DNA from: Microbacterium sp. UFMG61
GTDB taxonomy: Bacteria > Actinomycetota > Actinomycetes > Actinomycetales > Microbacteriaceae
Length of the DNA: 64,000 nucleotides
Direction of reading: 5' to 3'
NCBI RefSeq assembly: GCF_015354505.1
Contig: NZ_JACAFP010000006.1
Coordinates: 1-64,000, forward strand
In this document: in pieces, positions 39,139 through 48,061 of the stretch
Numbering within the stretch: position 1 is the first letter of the stretch
Layout of the letters: each line of letters begins with the position of its first letter
Notes under the pieces: generated by a model
The model's database searches: none
Seen by the model: only the letters and a program-made list of their open reading frames with translations
What the model was told of the DNA's origin: nothing
Made by a program: the position numbers and the translations under genes

Positions 39139-41691
39139 TCAGTCCTCCGCGTCGCGGACCTGAGCAGCCAGAGCCCGCTCGACGTCAGCGAGGTTCTCGA
39201 GCACGAGGCGACGCAGTGCCGGAGCCGCACCCTGGTTGGCGGAGAGCCAGGCGCGTGTCGCATCGCGCAGCTCGACGTCGGCGATCGCGGTCGGGAAGAG
39301 CCCGACGATCAGGTACTGCGCGATCTGGTAGGTCCGCGACCCCCAGATCGGGAGCAGCATGTCGAAGTACGCCGGCACGAACTCGCGCAGCACCTCGGCT
39401 CCGGCCGGATGCACGAAACCGAGCGCGGCGGAGCGGACGATCGTGTTCGGAGCATCATCGCGTTCGATCAGCGAGGCCCATGCGGCCTTCTTCGAAGCGA
39501 CGTCGGGCAGTGCCGCGCGTGCCTGGGCGGCGAACTCCCCACCCTTCGCGGTGTTGTCTGAGGCGAGTGCGGCATCGATCGTCGCAGCATCCGTGGCGCC
39601 GATCGTCGCGAGCCCGACGAGGAGCTGCCAGTTCAGATCCGCGTCGATCTCGAGACCGGGAAGCGTCTCCTCACCCGAACGCAGGCGTCCGACGATACCT
39701 GCGTGGTCGTGCGTGACCAGCGCGCTCGCGAACGCCGTCACGAACTGCAGCTGGCTGTCACTGCCTGACTCGGCCGCCTCGGCGAGCGACCAGAGTCCGT
39801 CTGCGACCTTCTGGCGAGCGGCGAGACGAGCGTCCGGGGCGACGTAGAGCGTCGCGGCGGTGCGCAGCTGTGCAAGGGTCGTGCGGACGGTGGTGGATTC
39901 GGTCTCGCGGCCGATGTTGCCGAGCACGAGGTCGATGTAGTCGGTCGCGGCGGTCTCGGCGTCACGGGTCTGATCCCACGCGGCGCCCCAGACGAGGGAG
40001 CGGGCGAGGGGATCGCTGATGTCGGCGAGGTGGGCGATCGCGGTGGCGAGGGAGCGCTCGTCGAGGCGGATCTTCGTGTAGGCGAGGTCGTTGTCGTTGA
40101 GGAGCACGAGGTCGGGGCGCTTGTGGCCGTGCAGCTCGGGGATCTCGGTGCGGTCGCCGTCGACGTCGACCTCGGCGTAGTGGGTGCGCACCAGCGCGCC
40201 GTCGGTGAGGGTGTAGAACCCGATGCCGAGGCGGTGGGGGCGGATCGTCGGGTAGTCGGCGGGGGCGGTCTGGGTGACGGCGAAGCGCGAGATCGTGCCG
40301 TCGGAGTCCTCGGCGATGACCGGCTCGAGCGTGTTCACGCCGGCCGTCTCGAGCCACTTCTTCGACCAGGTGCTGAGATCGCGGCCGCTGGTGGCTTCGA
40401 GTTCGACGAGCAGGTCGCTGAGCTCGGTGTTGCCCCAGGAGTGCTTCTGGAAGTACTGCGAGACGCCGGCGAAGAACTCTTCGATGCCCACCCAGGCGGC
40501 GAGCTGCTTGAGGACGGAGCCGCCCTTCGCGTACGTGATGCCGTCGAAGTTGACCTGCACGTCTTCGAGGTCGTTGATCTCGGCCACGATCGGGTGCGTG
40601 GAGGGCAGCTGGTCCTGGCGATAGGCCCAGGTCTTCTCCATGGCGTTGAACGTGGTCCATGCCTCGGTCCACTCGGTGGCCTCGGCGGTGGCGATGGTCG
40701 ACGCCCACTCGGCGAACGACTCGTTCAGCCAGAGGTCGTTCCACCACTTCATCGTGACGAGGTCACCGAACCACATGTGCGCGAGCTCGTGCAGGATCGT
40801 GACGACACGACGCTCCTTGACGGCGTCGGTCACCTTGCTGCGGAACACGTAGCTCTCGGTGAAGGTCACCGCGCCCGCGTTCTCCATCGCGCCCGCATTG
40901 AACTCGGGCACGAACAGCTGGTCGTACTTCGCGAACGGGTACGGCACACCGAACTTCGACTCGAAGTAGGCGAAGCCTTCGCGCGTCTTGTCGAAGATGT
41001 AGTCGGCGTCGAGATGCTGCCACAGGCTCTTGCGCCCGTAGACGCCGAGAGGAATCACCCGTCCCGACGCGCTCGTGAGCTCCGAGAACGTGGACTCGTA
41101 GGGGCCTGCGACGAGGGCCGTGATGTACGAGGAGATGCGGGGAGTGGGCTCGAAGCCCCATGTGGCCACCGAATCGTCGTCATGCACGATGGGCTCGGGA
41201 GTGGGTGAGTTGGAGACGACCTTCCACGCTGCCGGTGCGGTCACCGTGAACTGGAACGTGGCCTTGAGGTCGGGCTGCTCGAAGACAGCGAACACACGAC
41301 GGGAGTCGGGTACCTCGAATTGCGAATAGAGGTACACCTCGCCGTCGACAGGGTCGACGAAGCGGTGCAGTCCCTCGCCGGTGTTCGTGTACTCGCAGTC
41401 GGCGTCGACGACCAGGACGTTCTCGGCCTGCAGGCCGGACAGCGAGATGCGCGAGTCGGCGAAGACCTCGTCGGGGTCGAGCTGCTCGCCGTTGAGCGAG
41501 ATCTCACGGACCTCGCGGGCGATCAGGTCGATGAAGGTGGAGCCGTCGGGGGTGGCGGTGAAGCGCACGACGCTGCGCGAGCCGAAGACCTCTGCGCCCT
41601 TCGTCAGATCGAGCGAGACCTCGTACGACTGGGTGTCGATGACGTCGCGGCGCTCCTGCGCTTCGAGGCGGGTGAGATTCTCTCCAGGCAC
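39139..41691 (-). CDS. pepN: Aminopeptidase N (M1 family)
   Basis: An 850-aa zinc aminopeptidase that removes N-terminal residues from peptides. GAMENAGAVTF is the substrate-binding motif. HELAHMWFGDLVTMKWWNDL with the Glu in LNESFAEW forms the zinc site, and the helical ERAP1-like C-terminal domain completes the length. The GTG at 41691 begins VPGENLTRLEAQERRD, the usual actinobacterial PepN start, with GGGAG 7 nt upstream. It is divergent from the ferrochelatase gene, 121 nt apart. Confidence 0.96.
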   Translation of the reverse strand: MPGENLTRLEAQERRDVIDTQSYEVSLDLTKGAEVFGSRSVVRFTATPDGSTFIDLIAREVREISLNGEQLDPDEVFADSRISLSGLQAENVLVVDADCEYTNTGEGLHRFVDPVDGEVYLYSQFEVPDSRRVFAVFEQPDLKATFQFTVTAPAAWKVVSNSPTPEPIVHDDDSVATWGFEPTPRISSYITALVAGPYESTFSELTSASGRVIPLGVYGRKSLWQHLDADYIFDKTREGFAYFESKFGVPYPFAKYDQLFVPEFNAGAMENAGAVTFTESYVFRSKVTDAVKERRVVTILHELAHMWFGDLVTMKWWNDLWLNESFAEWASTIATAEATEWTEAWTTFNAMEKTWAYRQDQLPSTHPIVAEINDLEDVQVNFDGITYAKGGSVLKQLAAWVGIEEFFAGVSQYFQKHSWGNTELSDLLVELEATSGRDLSTWSKKWLETAGVNTLEPVIAEDSDGTISRFAVTQTAPADYPTIRPHRLGIGFYTLTDGALVRTHYAEVDVDGDRTEIPELHGHKRPDLVLLNDNDLAYTKIRLDERSLATAIAHLADISDPLARSLVWGAAWDQTRDAETAATDYIDLVLGNIGRETESTTVRTTLAQLRTAATLYVAPDARLAARQKVADGLWSLAEAAESGSDSQLQFVTAFASALVTHDHAGIVGRLRSGEETLPGLEIDADLNWQLLVGLATIGATDAATIDAALASDNTAKGGEFAAQARAALPDVASKKAAWASLIERDDAPNTIVRSAALGFVHPAGAEVLREFVPAYFDMLLPIWGSRTYQIAQYLIVGLFPTAIADVELRDATRAWLSANQGAAPALRRLVLENLADVERALAAQVRDAED

Positions 41692-41812
41692 AGCTTTACT
41701 CCCAGGGGTGAGGGGATGCTGCCGCAACCCAGCGCAGTTGGCGCCCACGGCAACCATGACAGCCTACGCCAGCACGACGACCTGTCCCACTCCCGAGAGG
41801 TGGGATGATGGG

Positions 41813-43000
41813 ATGGTGACCGCGATCGAGCCGAACACCGTACTCTTTGCCTCTCCCGCCGCCGCCTCCGGTGCGCCCTATGTGACGACGCCCACGGCGT
41901 ACGACGGCATCCTCCTCGCCGGGTTCGGCGGACCCGAAGGGCAGGACGACGTGATCCCGTTCCTGCGCAACGTCACCCGCGGGCGCGGCATCCCGGACGA
42001 GCGTCTCGAAGAGGTCGCGCACCATTACCGCCACTTCGGCGGCGTGAGCCCGATCAACGGCCAGAACCGCATCCTCAAGGAGGCGTTGGAGGGCGAACTC
42101 GCTCGCCGTGGCATAGACCTGCCCGTGTACTGGGGCAACCGCAACTGGAGCCCATACCTCGAGGAGGTCGTCACTGAGGCGGCCGCCGACGGACGCACCA
42201 CGCTGCTCGCCTTCGCGACGAGTGCGTACAGCTCGTTCTCGAGCTGCCGTCAGTACCGCGAGGATTTCGCCCGCGTGCTCGAGGAGACGAAGCTCGGCGA
42301 CACGGTCACGATCGACAAGATCCGCCCGTTCTACGACCACCCGGGCTTCGTCGAGTCGTTCGAGACCGGAGTGCGCGAGGCGGTCGAGAGGTTCCTCGCT
42401 CAGGGCATCGCTGCCGCGGACATCCAGATCCTCTTCTCCACCCACAGCATCCCCACTGCCGATGCCGAGCGCTCGGGATCCCGGGAGATCGAGTGGGGAG
42501 AGGGGGGCGCCTACGCCGCTCAGCATCTCGCCGTGGCCGCCTGGGTCATGGATCGGGTCCGCGAGAGCATCCCCGCTGCCGCCGATGTCTCGTGGGAGCT
42601 GGTCTACCAGTCGCGTTCCGGCCCCGCCTCGCAGCCGTGGCTCGAGCCCGACGTGTGCGACGTGATCGGAGAGCTGCCCGAGCGCGGACGGAAGGCCGTA
42701 GCCGTCGTTCCCGTCGGTTTCATGAGTGATCACATGGAGGTCCTGTGGGACCTCGACACCGAGGCGGCAGAAGCCGCGGAGGAAGCCGGCCTGGCGTTCA
42801 CGCGGACGCCCACCCCCGGAGTGGCACCGTCGTTCGTCACCGGAATCGTCGATCTGATCGTCGAGCGGCTCGAAGGACGCCCCAACGAGGAGCGTCCCCA
42901 CGTGACTCCGCTGCCGGGTGCCTTCGACGTGTGCCGTCCCGGATGCTGCGAGAACGTGCGCGCCGGTTTCAAGCCTGCGGCGGCCGGCGTCGCTCCGTGA
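41813..43000 (+). CDS. hemH: Coproporphyrin/protoporphyrin ferrochelatase
   Basis: A 395-aa enzyme that inserts ferrous iron into a porphyrin in haem synthesis. GILLAGFGGPEG, HYRHFGGVSPINGQ, FATSAYSSFSSCRQYREDF and ILFSTHSIPTADAE carry the family motifs, including the active-site His. The later VPVGFMSDHMEVLWDLD has the Glu. The tail DVCRPGCCENVR offers cysteines for the [2Fe-2S] cluster known in actinobacterial enzymes. In this phylum the substrate is normally coproporphyrin III (cpfC). The start is ATG 41813 or the adjacent GTG 41816. No other haem gene is nearby. Confidence 0.94.
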   Translation: MVTAIEPNTVLFASPAAASGAPYVTTPTAYDGILLAGFGGPEGQDDVIPFLRNVTRGRGIPDERLEEVAHHYRHFGGVSPINGQNRILKEALEGELARRGIDLPVYWGNRNWSPYLEEVVTEAAADGRTTLLAFATSAYSSFSSCRQYREDFARVLEETKLGDTVTIDKIRPFYDHPGFVESFETGVREAVERFLAQGIAAADIQILFSTHSIPTADAERSGSREIEWGEGGAYAAQHLAVAAWVMDRVRESIPAAADVSWELVYQSRSGPASQPWLEPDVCDVIGELPERGRKAVAVVPVGFMSDHMEVLWDLDTEAAEAAEEAGLAFTRTPTPGVAPSFVTGIVDLIVERLEGRPNEERPHVTPLPGAFDVCRPGCCENVRAGFKPAAAGVAP

Positions 43001-43024
43001 TCACCCACTGACCTCACGCGCTTC

Positions 43025-43030
43025 TAGGAT
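43025..43030 (+). promoter_or_regulatory. Possible -10 element of the RpiB-like gene
   Basis: TAGGAT lies 7 nt before ATG 43038. Confidence 0.4.
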
Positions 43031-43037
43031 GGATGCC

Positions 43038-43523
43038 ATGCGCATCCACCTCGCCACCGATCACGCAGGACTCGACTTCTCCACCCGGCTGCAGGAGCAT
43101 CTTCGCAGCGCGGGTCACGAGGTCATCGATCACGGTCCGGTGGAGTACGACGCGCTCGACGACTACCCGGCCTTCTGCATCCGCGCGGCTCAGGCGGTGG
43201 TCGTCGATCAGCGTGGCGGCGTCGACGCGCTCGGCGTCGTCTTCGGCGGATCGGGCAACGGCGAGCAGATCGCTGCGAACAAGGTCGAGGGGATCCGCGC
43301 CGCGCTGGTGTGGAACACCTCGACGGCTGAGCTCGCTCGTGAGCACAACGACGCGAACGTCATCTCCATCGGGGCTCGCCAGCACGCGTTCGACGAGGTC
43401 ACGTCGTTCATCGACACCTTCATCTCGACGCCGTTCTCGCATGACGAGCGCCACGTGCGTCGCATCGGCCAGATCGCGGACTTCGAGCGCGACGGTTCGC
43501 TTCTCCCGGATTCTCGGGCCTGA
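43038..43523 (+). CDS. rpiB: Ribose-5-phosphate isomerase B-like protein
   Basis: A 161-aa protein of the RpiB/LacAB fold, which interconverts ribose-5-phosphate and ribulose-5-phosphate. HLATDHAGLDFS is the phosphate-binding start. FGGSGNGEQIAANKVEGIRAAL is the active-site loop: it has Gly/Ser and a Glu where the E. coli enzyme has Cys, as in the mycobacterial type that uses Glu as base. HNDANVISIGAR follows. ATG 43038 is chosen over ATG 43029. The Nei/Fpg gene starts 1 nt after its stop. Confidence 0.88.
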   Translation: MRIHLATDHAGLDFSTRLQEHLRSAGHEVIDHGPVEYDALDDYPAFCIRAAQAVVVDQRGGVDALGVVFGGSGNGEQIAANKVEGIRAALVWNTSTAELAREHNDANVISIGARQHAFDEVTSFIDTFISTPFSHDERHVRRIGQIADFERDGSLLPDSRA

Positions 43524-43524
43524 C

Positions 43525-44523
43525 ATGCCCGAGGGGCATTCCGTCCACCGCATCGCGCGCCAGTTCGAGCGGAACTTCGTCGGCAAGACGATGAGCGCGT
43601 CGAGTCCTCAGGGTCGATTCGCCGAGGGCGCGGCCGTCCTCGACGGCCGCGAGGCGCTCAGCGTCCAGGCGGTCGGCAAGCAGATGTTCCTCGAAGCCGA
43701 GGGCGACCTCTGGCTGCGCGTGCACCTCGGCCTGTACGGGGCCTGGGATTTCGCCGGAGAGATCCTGGTCGACCCCACGATCGCATCCGCGAACGGACGC
43801 ATGGGACAGACGAATCAGCGCGGAACGCTCGTCGACGAGGCGATCCTCGATGAGGCGGGGGAGAACTCCCTCGCCTCCATCGGAGCGCCGCGACGCACCC
43901 GCGTGCACGTGCGCATGTCCGAGCAGACGAAAGGTCTTGCCGACGAGGGCATGGAGTGGCCGCCTCCCGTGGTCGGTCAGGTGCGCCTGCGGCTGATGAC
44001 CGACATCACGGCGGCCGACCTGCGCGGACCGACGGCCTGCGTGCTGCAGACGCCGGAGGAGAAGCTCGCCAGCATCGCGAAGCTCGGCCCGGATCCGCTC
44101 GTGGGTGATCCGGTGCAGAACGAGGACCGCTTCGTTCAGGCCGTGCGCAAGAAGCAGACGGTGATCGCACTGCTCCTCATGGATCAGGCGGTCGTCAGCG
44201 GAATCGGCAACGTGTACCGCGCCGAGATGCTCTTCCGTCAGCGGCTGAACCCCCATACGCCGGGCCGCGATGTGCCAGAGGACGTCGTCCGCGCACTGTG
44301 GGACGACTGGGTGCGGCTGCTGGCCATCGGAGTGGAGACCGGTCAGATGATGACCATGGACGACCTCTCGCCCGACCAGTACCGTGCGGCGATGGCGAGT
44401 CGCGACGACCGTCACTGGGTCTACCACCGCGCAGGACTTCCGTGCCGTGTCTGCGGCACGGAGATCGCACTCGAGGAGATCGGCGCACGCAAGCTGTACT
44501 GGTGTCCGCGCTGCCAGGCGTGA
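43525..44523 (+). CDS. Fpg/Nei family DNA glycosylase (endonuclease VIII-like)
   Basis: A 332-aa base-excision repair enzyme. It starts PEGHSVHRIARQF after Met, so Pro2 would be the catalytic nucleophile and Glu3 the acid. VGKQMFLEAEGDLWLRVHLG holds the conserved Lys of the beta-hairpin, GIGNVYRAEMLF is the helix-two-turn-helix, and CRVCGTEIALEEIG...CPRCQ is the C-terminal zinc finger. His at position 5 is closer to Nei than to Fpg (which has LPEV). It removes oxidised bases and cuts the strand. It lies 1 nt behind the rpiB-like gene. Confidence 0.92.
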   Translation: MPEGHSVHRIARQFERNFVGKTMSASSPQGRFAEGAAVLDGREALSVQAVGKQMFLEAEGDLWLRVHLGLYGAWDFAGEILVDPTIASANGRMGQTNQRGTLVDEAILDEAGENSLASIGAPRRTRVHVRMSEQTKGLADEGMEWPPPVVGQVRLRLMTDITAADLRGPTACVLQTPEEKLASIAKLGPDPLVGDPVQNEDRFVQAVRKKQTVIALLLMDQAVVSGIGNVYRAEMLFRQRLNPHTPGRDVPEDVVRALWDDWVRLLAIGVETGQMMTMDDLSPDQYRAAMASRDDRHWVYHRAGLPCRVCGTEIALEEIGARKLYWCPRCQA

Positions 44524-44534
44524 ACCGTCGGCCA

Positions 44535-44540
44535 TAGGCT
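44535..44540 (+). promoter_or_regulatory. -10 element of the PaiB-like gene, leaderless spacing
   Basis: TAGGCT, 6 nt, then ATG 44547. A GGGAGG also lies directly before the ATG, too close to serve as a normal ribosome site. Confidence 0.5.
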
Positions 44541-44546
44541 GGGAGG

Positions 44547-45188
44547 ATGCGTCAGAACCCCAGCTTCACGCTCGCTGATGTCGACGAGATCCGTCGTGTG
44601 ATCCACGGGAATCCGTGGGCGACGATCGTCAGCGACGGCCCCGACGGACTCGTCTCCTCGCACTATGTGGTGCTGCTCGACCACGATCGCGACGACCTCA
44701 CGCTCGTGGGCCATGTCGGTCGGCCCGATGACCTGATCCACGGTCTGGGCGACCGCGAGCTGCTCGTCATCTTCCAGGGGCCTCATGGCTACATCTCGCC
44801 GGGCTGGTACGGCGATGTGCAGGCCGTCCCGACGTGGAACTACACCGCGGTGCACCTCGCGGGGGTGCCCGAGATCCTCAGCGATGAGGAGAACCTCGCC
44901 GTGCTCGACCGACTCGTCGACCGATTCGAAGGGCGGATGCCGGAGCCGCGGCGCATGTGGGAGCGCCCGAACGATCCGGCGTTCGTCACCCGTCTCGCCT
45001 CGGGGACGGTGGGCTTCCGACTCACCCCGACGCGCGTGCTCGCGAAGCGGAAGCTCAGCCAGAACAAGCCGATCGACACGATCGAGACGGTCATCGCCGA
45101 GCTCGAGGGCGACGGCCCCTACGCGCAGCCGGAGCTCGCCGCAGAGATGAGGCGCGCCCAGGAGGCGCGCACCGGAGGGAAAAGGTGA
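44547..45188 (+). CDS. FMN-binding negative transcriptional regulator (PaiB family)
   Basis: A 213-aa protein of the PaiB/FMN_bind_2 family with a split-barrel flavin fold. GNPWATIVSDGPDGLVSSH, VGHVGRPDDLIHGL, FQGPHGYISPGWYGD and VPTWNYTAVHLAG are the family motifs, and VLAKRKLSQNKP follows. PaiB in Bacillus represses protease and sporulation genes, but members elsewhere are poorly studied, so a regulatory role is tentative. The GTGA junction couples it to the amidohydrolase gene. Confidence 0.88.
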   Translation: MRQNPSFTLADVDEIRRVIHGNPWATIVSDGPDGLVSSHYVVLLDHDRDDLTLVGHVGRPDDLIHGLGDRELLVIFQGPHGYISPGWYGDVQAVPTWNYTAVHLAGVPEILSDEENLAVLDRLVDRFEGRMPEPRRMWERPNDPAFVTRLASGTVGFRLTPTRVLAKRKLSQNKPIDTIETVIAELEGDGPYAQPELAAEMRRAQEARTGGKR

Positions 45189-46681
45189 ACGGAATCGACA
45201 GCCGCATCGGCACCATCACGGCTGTGCGGATCGCAGGGCCTGGAGCGGAGTTCCTGATCGACGACGAACCGGTCGACATCTTCATCGATGACGGCCTCAT
45301 CAGCGACATCGCTCCGACAGGCGCGATCCCGTCGAGGGGAGAAGTGCTGGAAGGAAAAGGCGCCTGGGTGGTGCCGGGGCTCTGGGACAACCATGTGCAC
45401 ACGGTGCAGTGGGCGCTCGCGACCGAGCGTGTCGCGCTGGGCGCAGCGTCCTCAGCGGCGGAGGCCGCTGCGATCATGACCGCGGCGTCACCGCTGCCTG
45501 ACGGGCGTCTGGTCGGCAGTGGATTCCGCGACGCGATGTGGCCGGATGCGCCGAGTCTCGCGCTTCTCGACGGTGCCACCGGCTCGACACCCACCTACCT
45601 CATCAATGCCGACGTGCACAGCACGTGGCTGAACACCGCGGCGCTTCAGCTCGAGGGGTTCGCGAGCCCGGACGGCATGCTTCGCGAGGAGGACGCGTTC
45701 GAGATCTCTCGGCGGCTGAACGCAGTGGACCCGGCGCGCGGAGACGACGCCGTGATCGCGGCGGGACAGCGTGCGGCGTCGAGAGGCATCACCGGCCTCG
45801 TCGACTTCGACATGGCCTGGAACGCCGACGCCTGGCCACGTCGAGTCGCCGCGGGTTTCGCATCGCACCGCGTCGAGTTCGCGGTCTACCCGTTCGACCT
45901 TGAGCGCGCGATCGCTGCGGGGCTGCGCACCGGTGAACTGCACGAAGATCCGCGCGTCCCGGATGCGGGTCGCGGCCTGGTGCACGTCGGTCCGCTGAAG
46001 ATCATCAGCGACGGCTCGCTGGGAACCCGGACGGCAGCCTGTTCGCACTCCTATCCTGGTGATCCGGAGAATTTCGGCGTGCTCACCGTCCCTCCTGCCG
46101 AGCTCACCGAGTTGCTGACGGTCGCGACCGGGGCCGGTCTGGCAGTCGCCGTCCACGCGATCGGCGACCGAGCGGTCACCGGCGCGCTCGACGCCTTCAC
46201 CGTCTCGGGCGCGGTGGGCAGCATCGAGCACGCTCAGCTCGTGCGGCACGCCGATCTGGCTCGGTTCGGTCGTCTCGGTGTCGTCGCCAGCGTGCAGCCC
46301 CAGCATGCTCTCGACGACCGCGATCTCGTGGGTAGGCACTGGGCGGGACAGACATCGATCGGGTATCCGCTGGGTGCACTTCGCGATGCGGGCGTCGAGC
46401 TGAGGTTCGGCTCTGATGCTCCCGTCGCACCGCTGGATCCCTGGCAGGCGATCGCGGCTGCGGTGACGCGTACCGACGATGACCGTGAACCTTGGCATCC
46501 CGAAGAGCGTCTCACGCGGGAGCAGGCACTCCGTGCCAGCGTGCGCACCGCCCTGCGACCCGGCGAGGTCGCCGACATCGTGCTGTGCGGTCTCGACCCG
46601 ATGGCCACGACGGGGACGGGTCTCCGGGCGATGCCGGTTCTCGCCACACTCGTGTCCGGACGACTCACCCACGGCGTCTGA
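45185..46681 (+). CDS. Amidohydrolase family protein (YtcJ/AepA-like)
   Basis: A 498-aa metal-dependent hydrolase. WVVPGLWDNHVHTVQ gives the first metal-binding His pair, HVGPLKIISDGSLGTRTAA a later segment, VHAIGDRAVTGAL and IEHAQLVRH further His residues, and FGSDAPVAPLDPW the catalytic Asp. The pattern is that of the YtcJ-like amidohydrolase 3 group; the substrate is unknown. GTG 45185 overlaps the PaiB-like stop and follows GGAGGG. A hairpin after its stop separates it from dps. Confidence 0.87.
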   Translation: MNGIDSRIGTITAVRIAGPGAEFLIDDEPVDIFIDDGLISDIAPTGAIPSRGEVLEGKGAWVVPGLWDNHVHTVQWALATERVALGAASSAAEAAAIMTAASPLPDGRLVGSGFRDAMWPDAPSLALLDGATGSTPTYLINADVHSTWLNTAALQLEGFASPDGMLREEDAFEISRRLNAVDPARGDDAVIAAGQRAASRGITGLVDFDMAWNADAWPRRVAAGFASHRVEFAVYPFDLERAIAAGLRTGELHEDPRVPDAGRGLVHVGPLKIISDGSLGTRTAACSHSYPGDPENFGVLTVPPAELTELLTVATGAGLAVAVHAIGDRAVTGALDAFTVSGAVGSIEHAQLVRHADLARFGRLGVVASVQPQHALDDRDLVGRHWAGQTSIGYPLGALRDAGVELRFGSDAPVAPLDPWQAIAAAVTRTDDDREPWHPEERLTREQALRASVRTALRPGEVADIVLCGLDPMATTGTGLRAMPVLATLVSGRLTHGV

Positions 46682-46695
46682 CGTCGTATGCGCAC

Positions 46696-46732
46696 GAGTA
46701 AGGGCACCGGGAGAACCCCGGTGCCCTTGCTC
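46696..46732. terminator. Bidirectional terminator between amidohydrolase and dps
   Basis: A 16-bp stem (46696-46711 with 46717-46732, one G-T pair) and a 5-nt loop, between two convergent genes. Confidence 0.75.
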
Positions 46733-46746
46733 AGTCGTGGAACTGC

Positions 46747-47232
46747 TTATGCGGCGATGTGCGATACGAGGAACCAACGGTCCTTCTCGAGGCCGCGCAC
46801 GATCTCGATCGCGACGTCCTGGCTCGTCAGATCGACCTCGTCGAGGCCGTCGATCGCTGCCTTGGCGTCGACCAGGATCGTGTCGATGTCGGCGATGACC
46901 GCGCGAACGAGCTCGTCGGACTGAGTGAAACCGGCAGGTACCGCGGTCGCGCCACCCTTCGTGGCGACGGCGCTGATGCGCGCATCGATCGGCAGGCCCA
47001 GGGCGACGATGCGCTCTGCGGCGGTGTCGGCGAAGTCGCCGGCGTGGGCGACGATCGTGTCGAGCAGCTCGTGCACGCCGACGAAGTTGGCTCCGCGAAC
47101 ATGCCAGTGCGCCTGCTTGCCGTTGACGGTCAGCGCCTGCAGACCGAGGACGACGGGGGAGAGGAACTGGGCTGCAGCGGCTGCCACGGTCGGGTCGCTC
47201 GAGGTGGTGGAAACGGTCTGTGCCTTGCTCAT
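46747..47232 (-). CDS. dps: DNA starvation/stationary-phase protection protein
   Basis: A 161-aa ferritin-like protein that stores iron and shields DNA. The ferroxidase ligands are in KQAHWHVRGANFVGVHELLD and HAGDFADTAAERI (His, His, Asp, Glu). The C-terminus WFLVSHIAA matches the family. The N-terminus is short and lacks a Lys-rich DNA-binding tail. GGAGGAG lies before ATG 47232. A TAGCGT -10 at 47275-47280 precedes a leader of about 40 nt, so unlike many neighbours it is not leaderless. Confidence 0.95.
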   Translation of the reverse strand: MSKAQTVSTTSSDPTVAAAAAQFLSPVVLGLQALTVNGKQAHWHVRGANFVGVHELLDTIVAHAGDFADTAAERIVALGLPIDARISAVATKGGATAVPAGFTQSDELVRAVIADIDTILVDAKAAIDGLDEVDLTSQDVAIEIVRGLEKDRWFLVSHIAA

Positions 47233-47274
47233 CTTGGCTCCTCCAAGTGGTGTGCTTCGTGCCTGATGATGACA

Positions 47275-47280
47275 ACGCTA
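47275..47280 (-). promoter_or_regulatory. Possible -10 element of dps
   Basis: TAGCGT on the minus strand, about 43 nt before the ATG. The -35 region (TTGCGG) is a poor match. Confidence 0.4.
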
Positions 47281-47360
47281 CTCAGCCTGGAACATTCCGC
47301 AAGCAAGCGAAGGCTCGGCTTAGTGCCCCGGAATCACGCGGAAAAACCGGGTGGTGAGGG

Positions 47361-47366
47361 TAGTCT
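47361..47366 (+). promoter_or_regulatory. -10 element of the carbonic anhydrase gene, leaderless spacing
   Basis: TAGTCT, 6 nt, then ATG 47373. Confidence 0.55.
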
Positions 47367-47372
47367 CGCCTC

Positions 47373-47909
47373 ATGAGCATCGCACCAGGGGCATCCGTTC
47401 TCGCGCTTCCTTCGGCATCCCCTTCGATCCATGATGACGCGTTCATCGCGGACGGTGCGCGGATCGTGGGGGACGTCACCCTCGCAGCCGGCGCGAGCGT
47501 CTGGTACAACGCAGTGCTCCGCGGAGATTCGGCCGGTATCCGAATCGGAGCGGCCAGCAATGTGCAGGACAACGTGTCGATCCATGTGGACGTCGAGCAT
47601 CCCGTGATCGTGGGAGCGAGAGTCTCGATCGGCCATAACGCGGTCGTCCACGGCTGCACGATCGGTGACGGGTCGCTCATCGGAATGGGCGCCGTCGTGC
47701 TCAGCGGTGCTGAGATCGGTGCCGGCTGCCTCATCGCGGGCGGGGCTGTCGTTCTCGGGGGGACGGTCGTTCCTGAGGGATCTCTCGTCGCCGGAGTTCC
47801 GGCGACGGTTCGTCGTGCTCTCAGCGAGGAGGAGCGTGCCGGGCTGTTTCGGAACGCTGACGTCTATCTCGACCACAAGCGGACCCACGCCGAGGCGAGT
47901 CCGATCTGA
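47373..47909 (+). CDS. Gamma-carbonic anhydrase family protein
   Basis: A 178-aa left-handed beta-helix protein with hexapeptide repeats. Zinc-binding His candidates are in NVQDNVSIHVD and in VSIGHNAVVHGC. A C-terminal helix (ALSEEERAGLFRNADVYLDH) caps the helix. Members may hydrate CO2 or act on other substrates; many have no shown activity. The ATG follows a leaderless-type promoter. A tRNA gene follows 32 nt after its stop. Confidence 0.9.
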   Translation: MSIAPGASVLALPSASPSIHDDAFIADGARIVGDVTLAAGASVWYNAVLRGDSAGIRIGAASNVQDNVSIHVDVEHPVIVGARVSIGHNAVVHGCTIGDGSLIGMGAVVLSGAEIGAGCLIAGGAVVLGGTVVPEGSLVAGVPATVRRALSEEERAGLFRNADVYLDHKRTHAEASPI

Positions 47910-47927
47910 TCCACGAATTGCTCCCGC

Positions 47928-47933
47928 TAGGCT
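47928..47933 (+). promoter_or_regulatory. -10 element of the CAT-anticodon tRNA
   Basis: TAGGCT, 8 nt before the tRNA 5' end. Confidence 0.5.
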
Positions 47934-47941
47934 GGAGTCAC

Positions 47942-48015
47942 GGGGCGGTGGCCAAGCTGGTTAAGGCAGTGGGCTCATAACCCAACGATCGTCGGTTCAA
48001 GTCCGACCCGCCCTA
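47942..48015 (+). tRNA. tRNA with CAT anticodon (Met, or Ile2 if C34 is modified)
   Basis: A 74-nt cloverleaf: acceptor GGGGCGG/CCGCCCT with a G-T closing pair, a short D stem (GCC/GGC), anticodon loop CTCATAA, T arm GTCGG-TTCAAGT-CCGAC, discriminator A and no encoded CCA. It lacks the initiator-tRNA features (three G-C pairs flanking the loop and an unpaired position 1). Met elongator or lysidine-modified Ile2 cannot be told apart by eye. Confidence 0.88.
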
Positions 48016-48034
48016 CTTGTACCCTCGTTCCTCC

Positions 48035-48060
48035 CGACGCCCCTCGTGGCGCGGGCGTCG
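48035..48060. terminator. Hairpin between the tRNA and the convergent small gene
   Basis: Arms 48035-48042 and 48053-48060 (8 bp, GC-rich) with a 10-nt loop, 20 nt after the tRNA and 1 nt after the opposing stop codon. Confidence 0.5.
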
Positions 48061-48061
48061 C

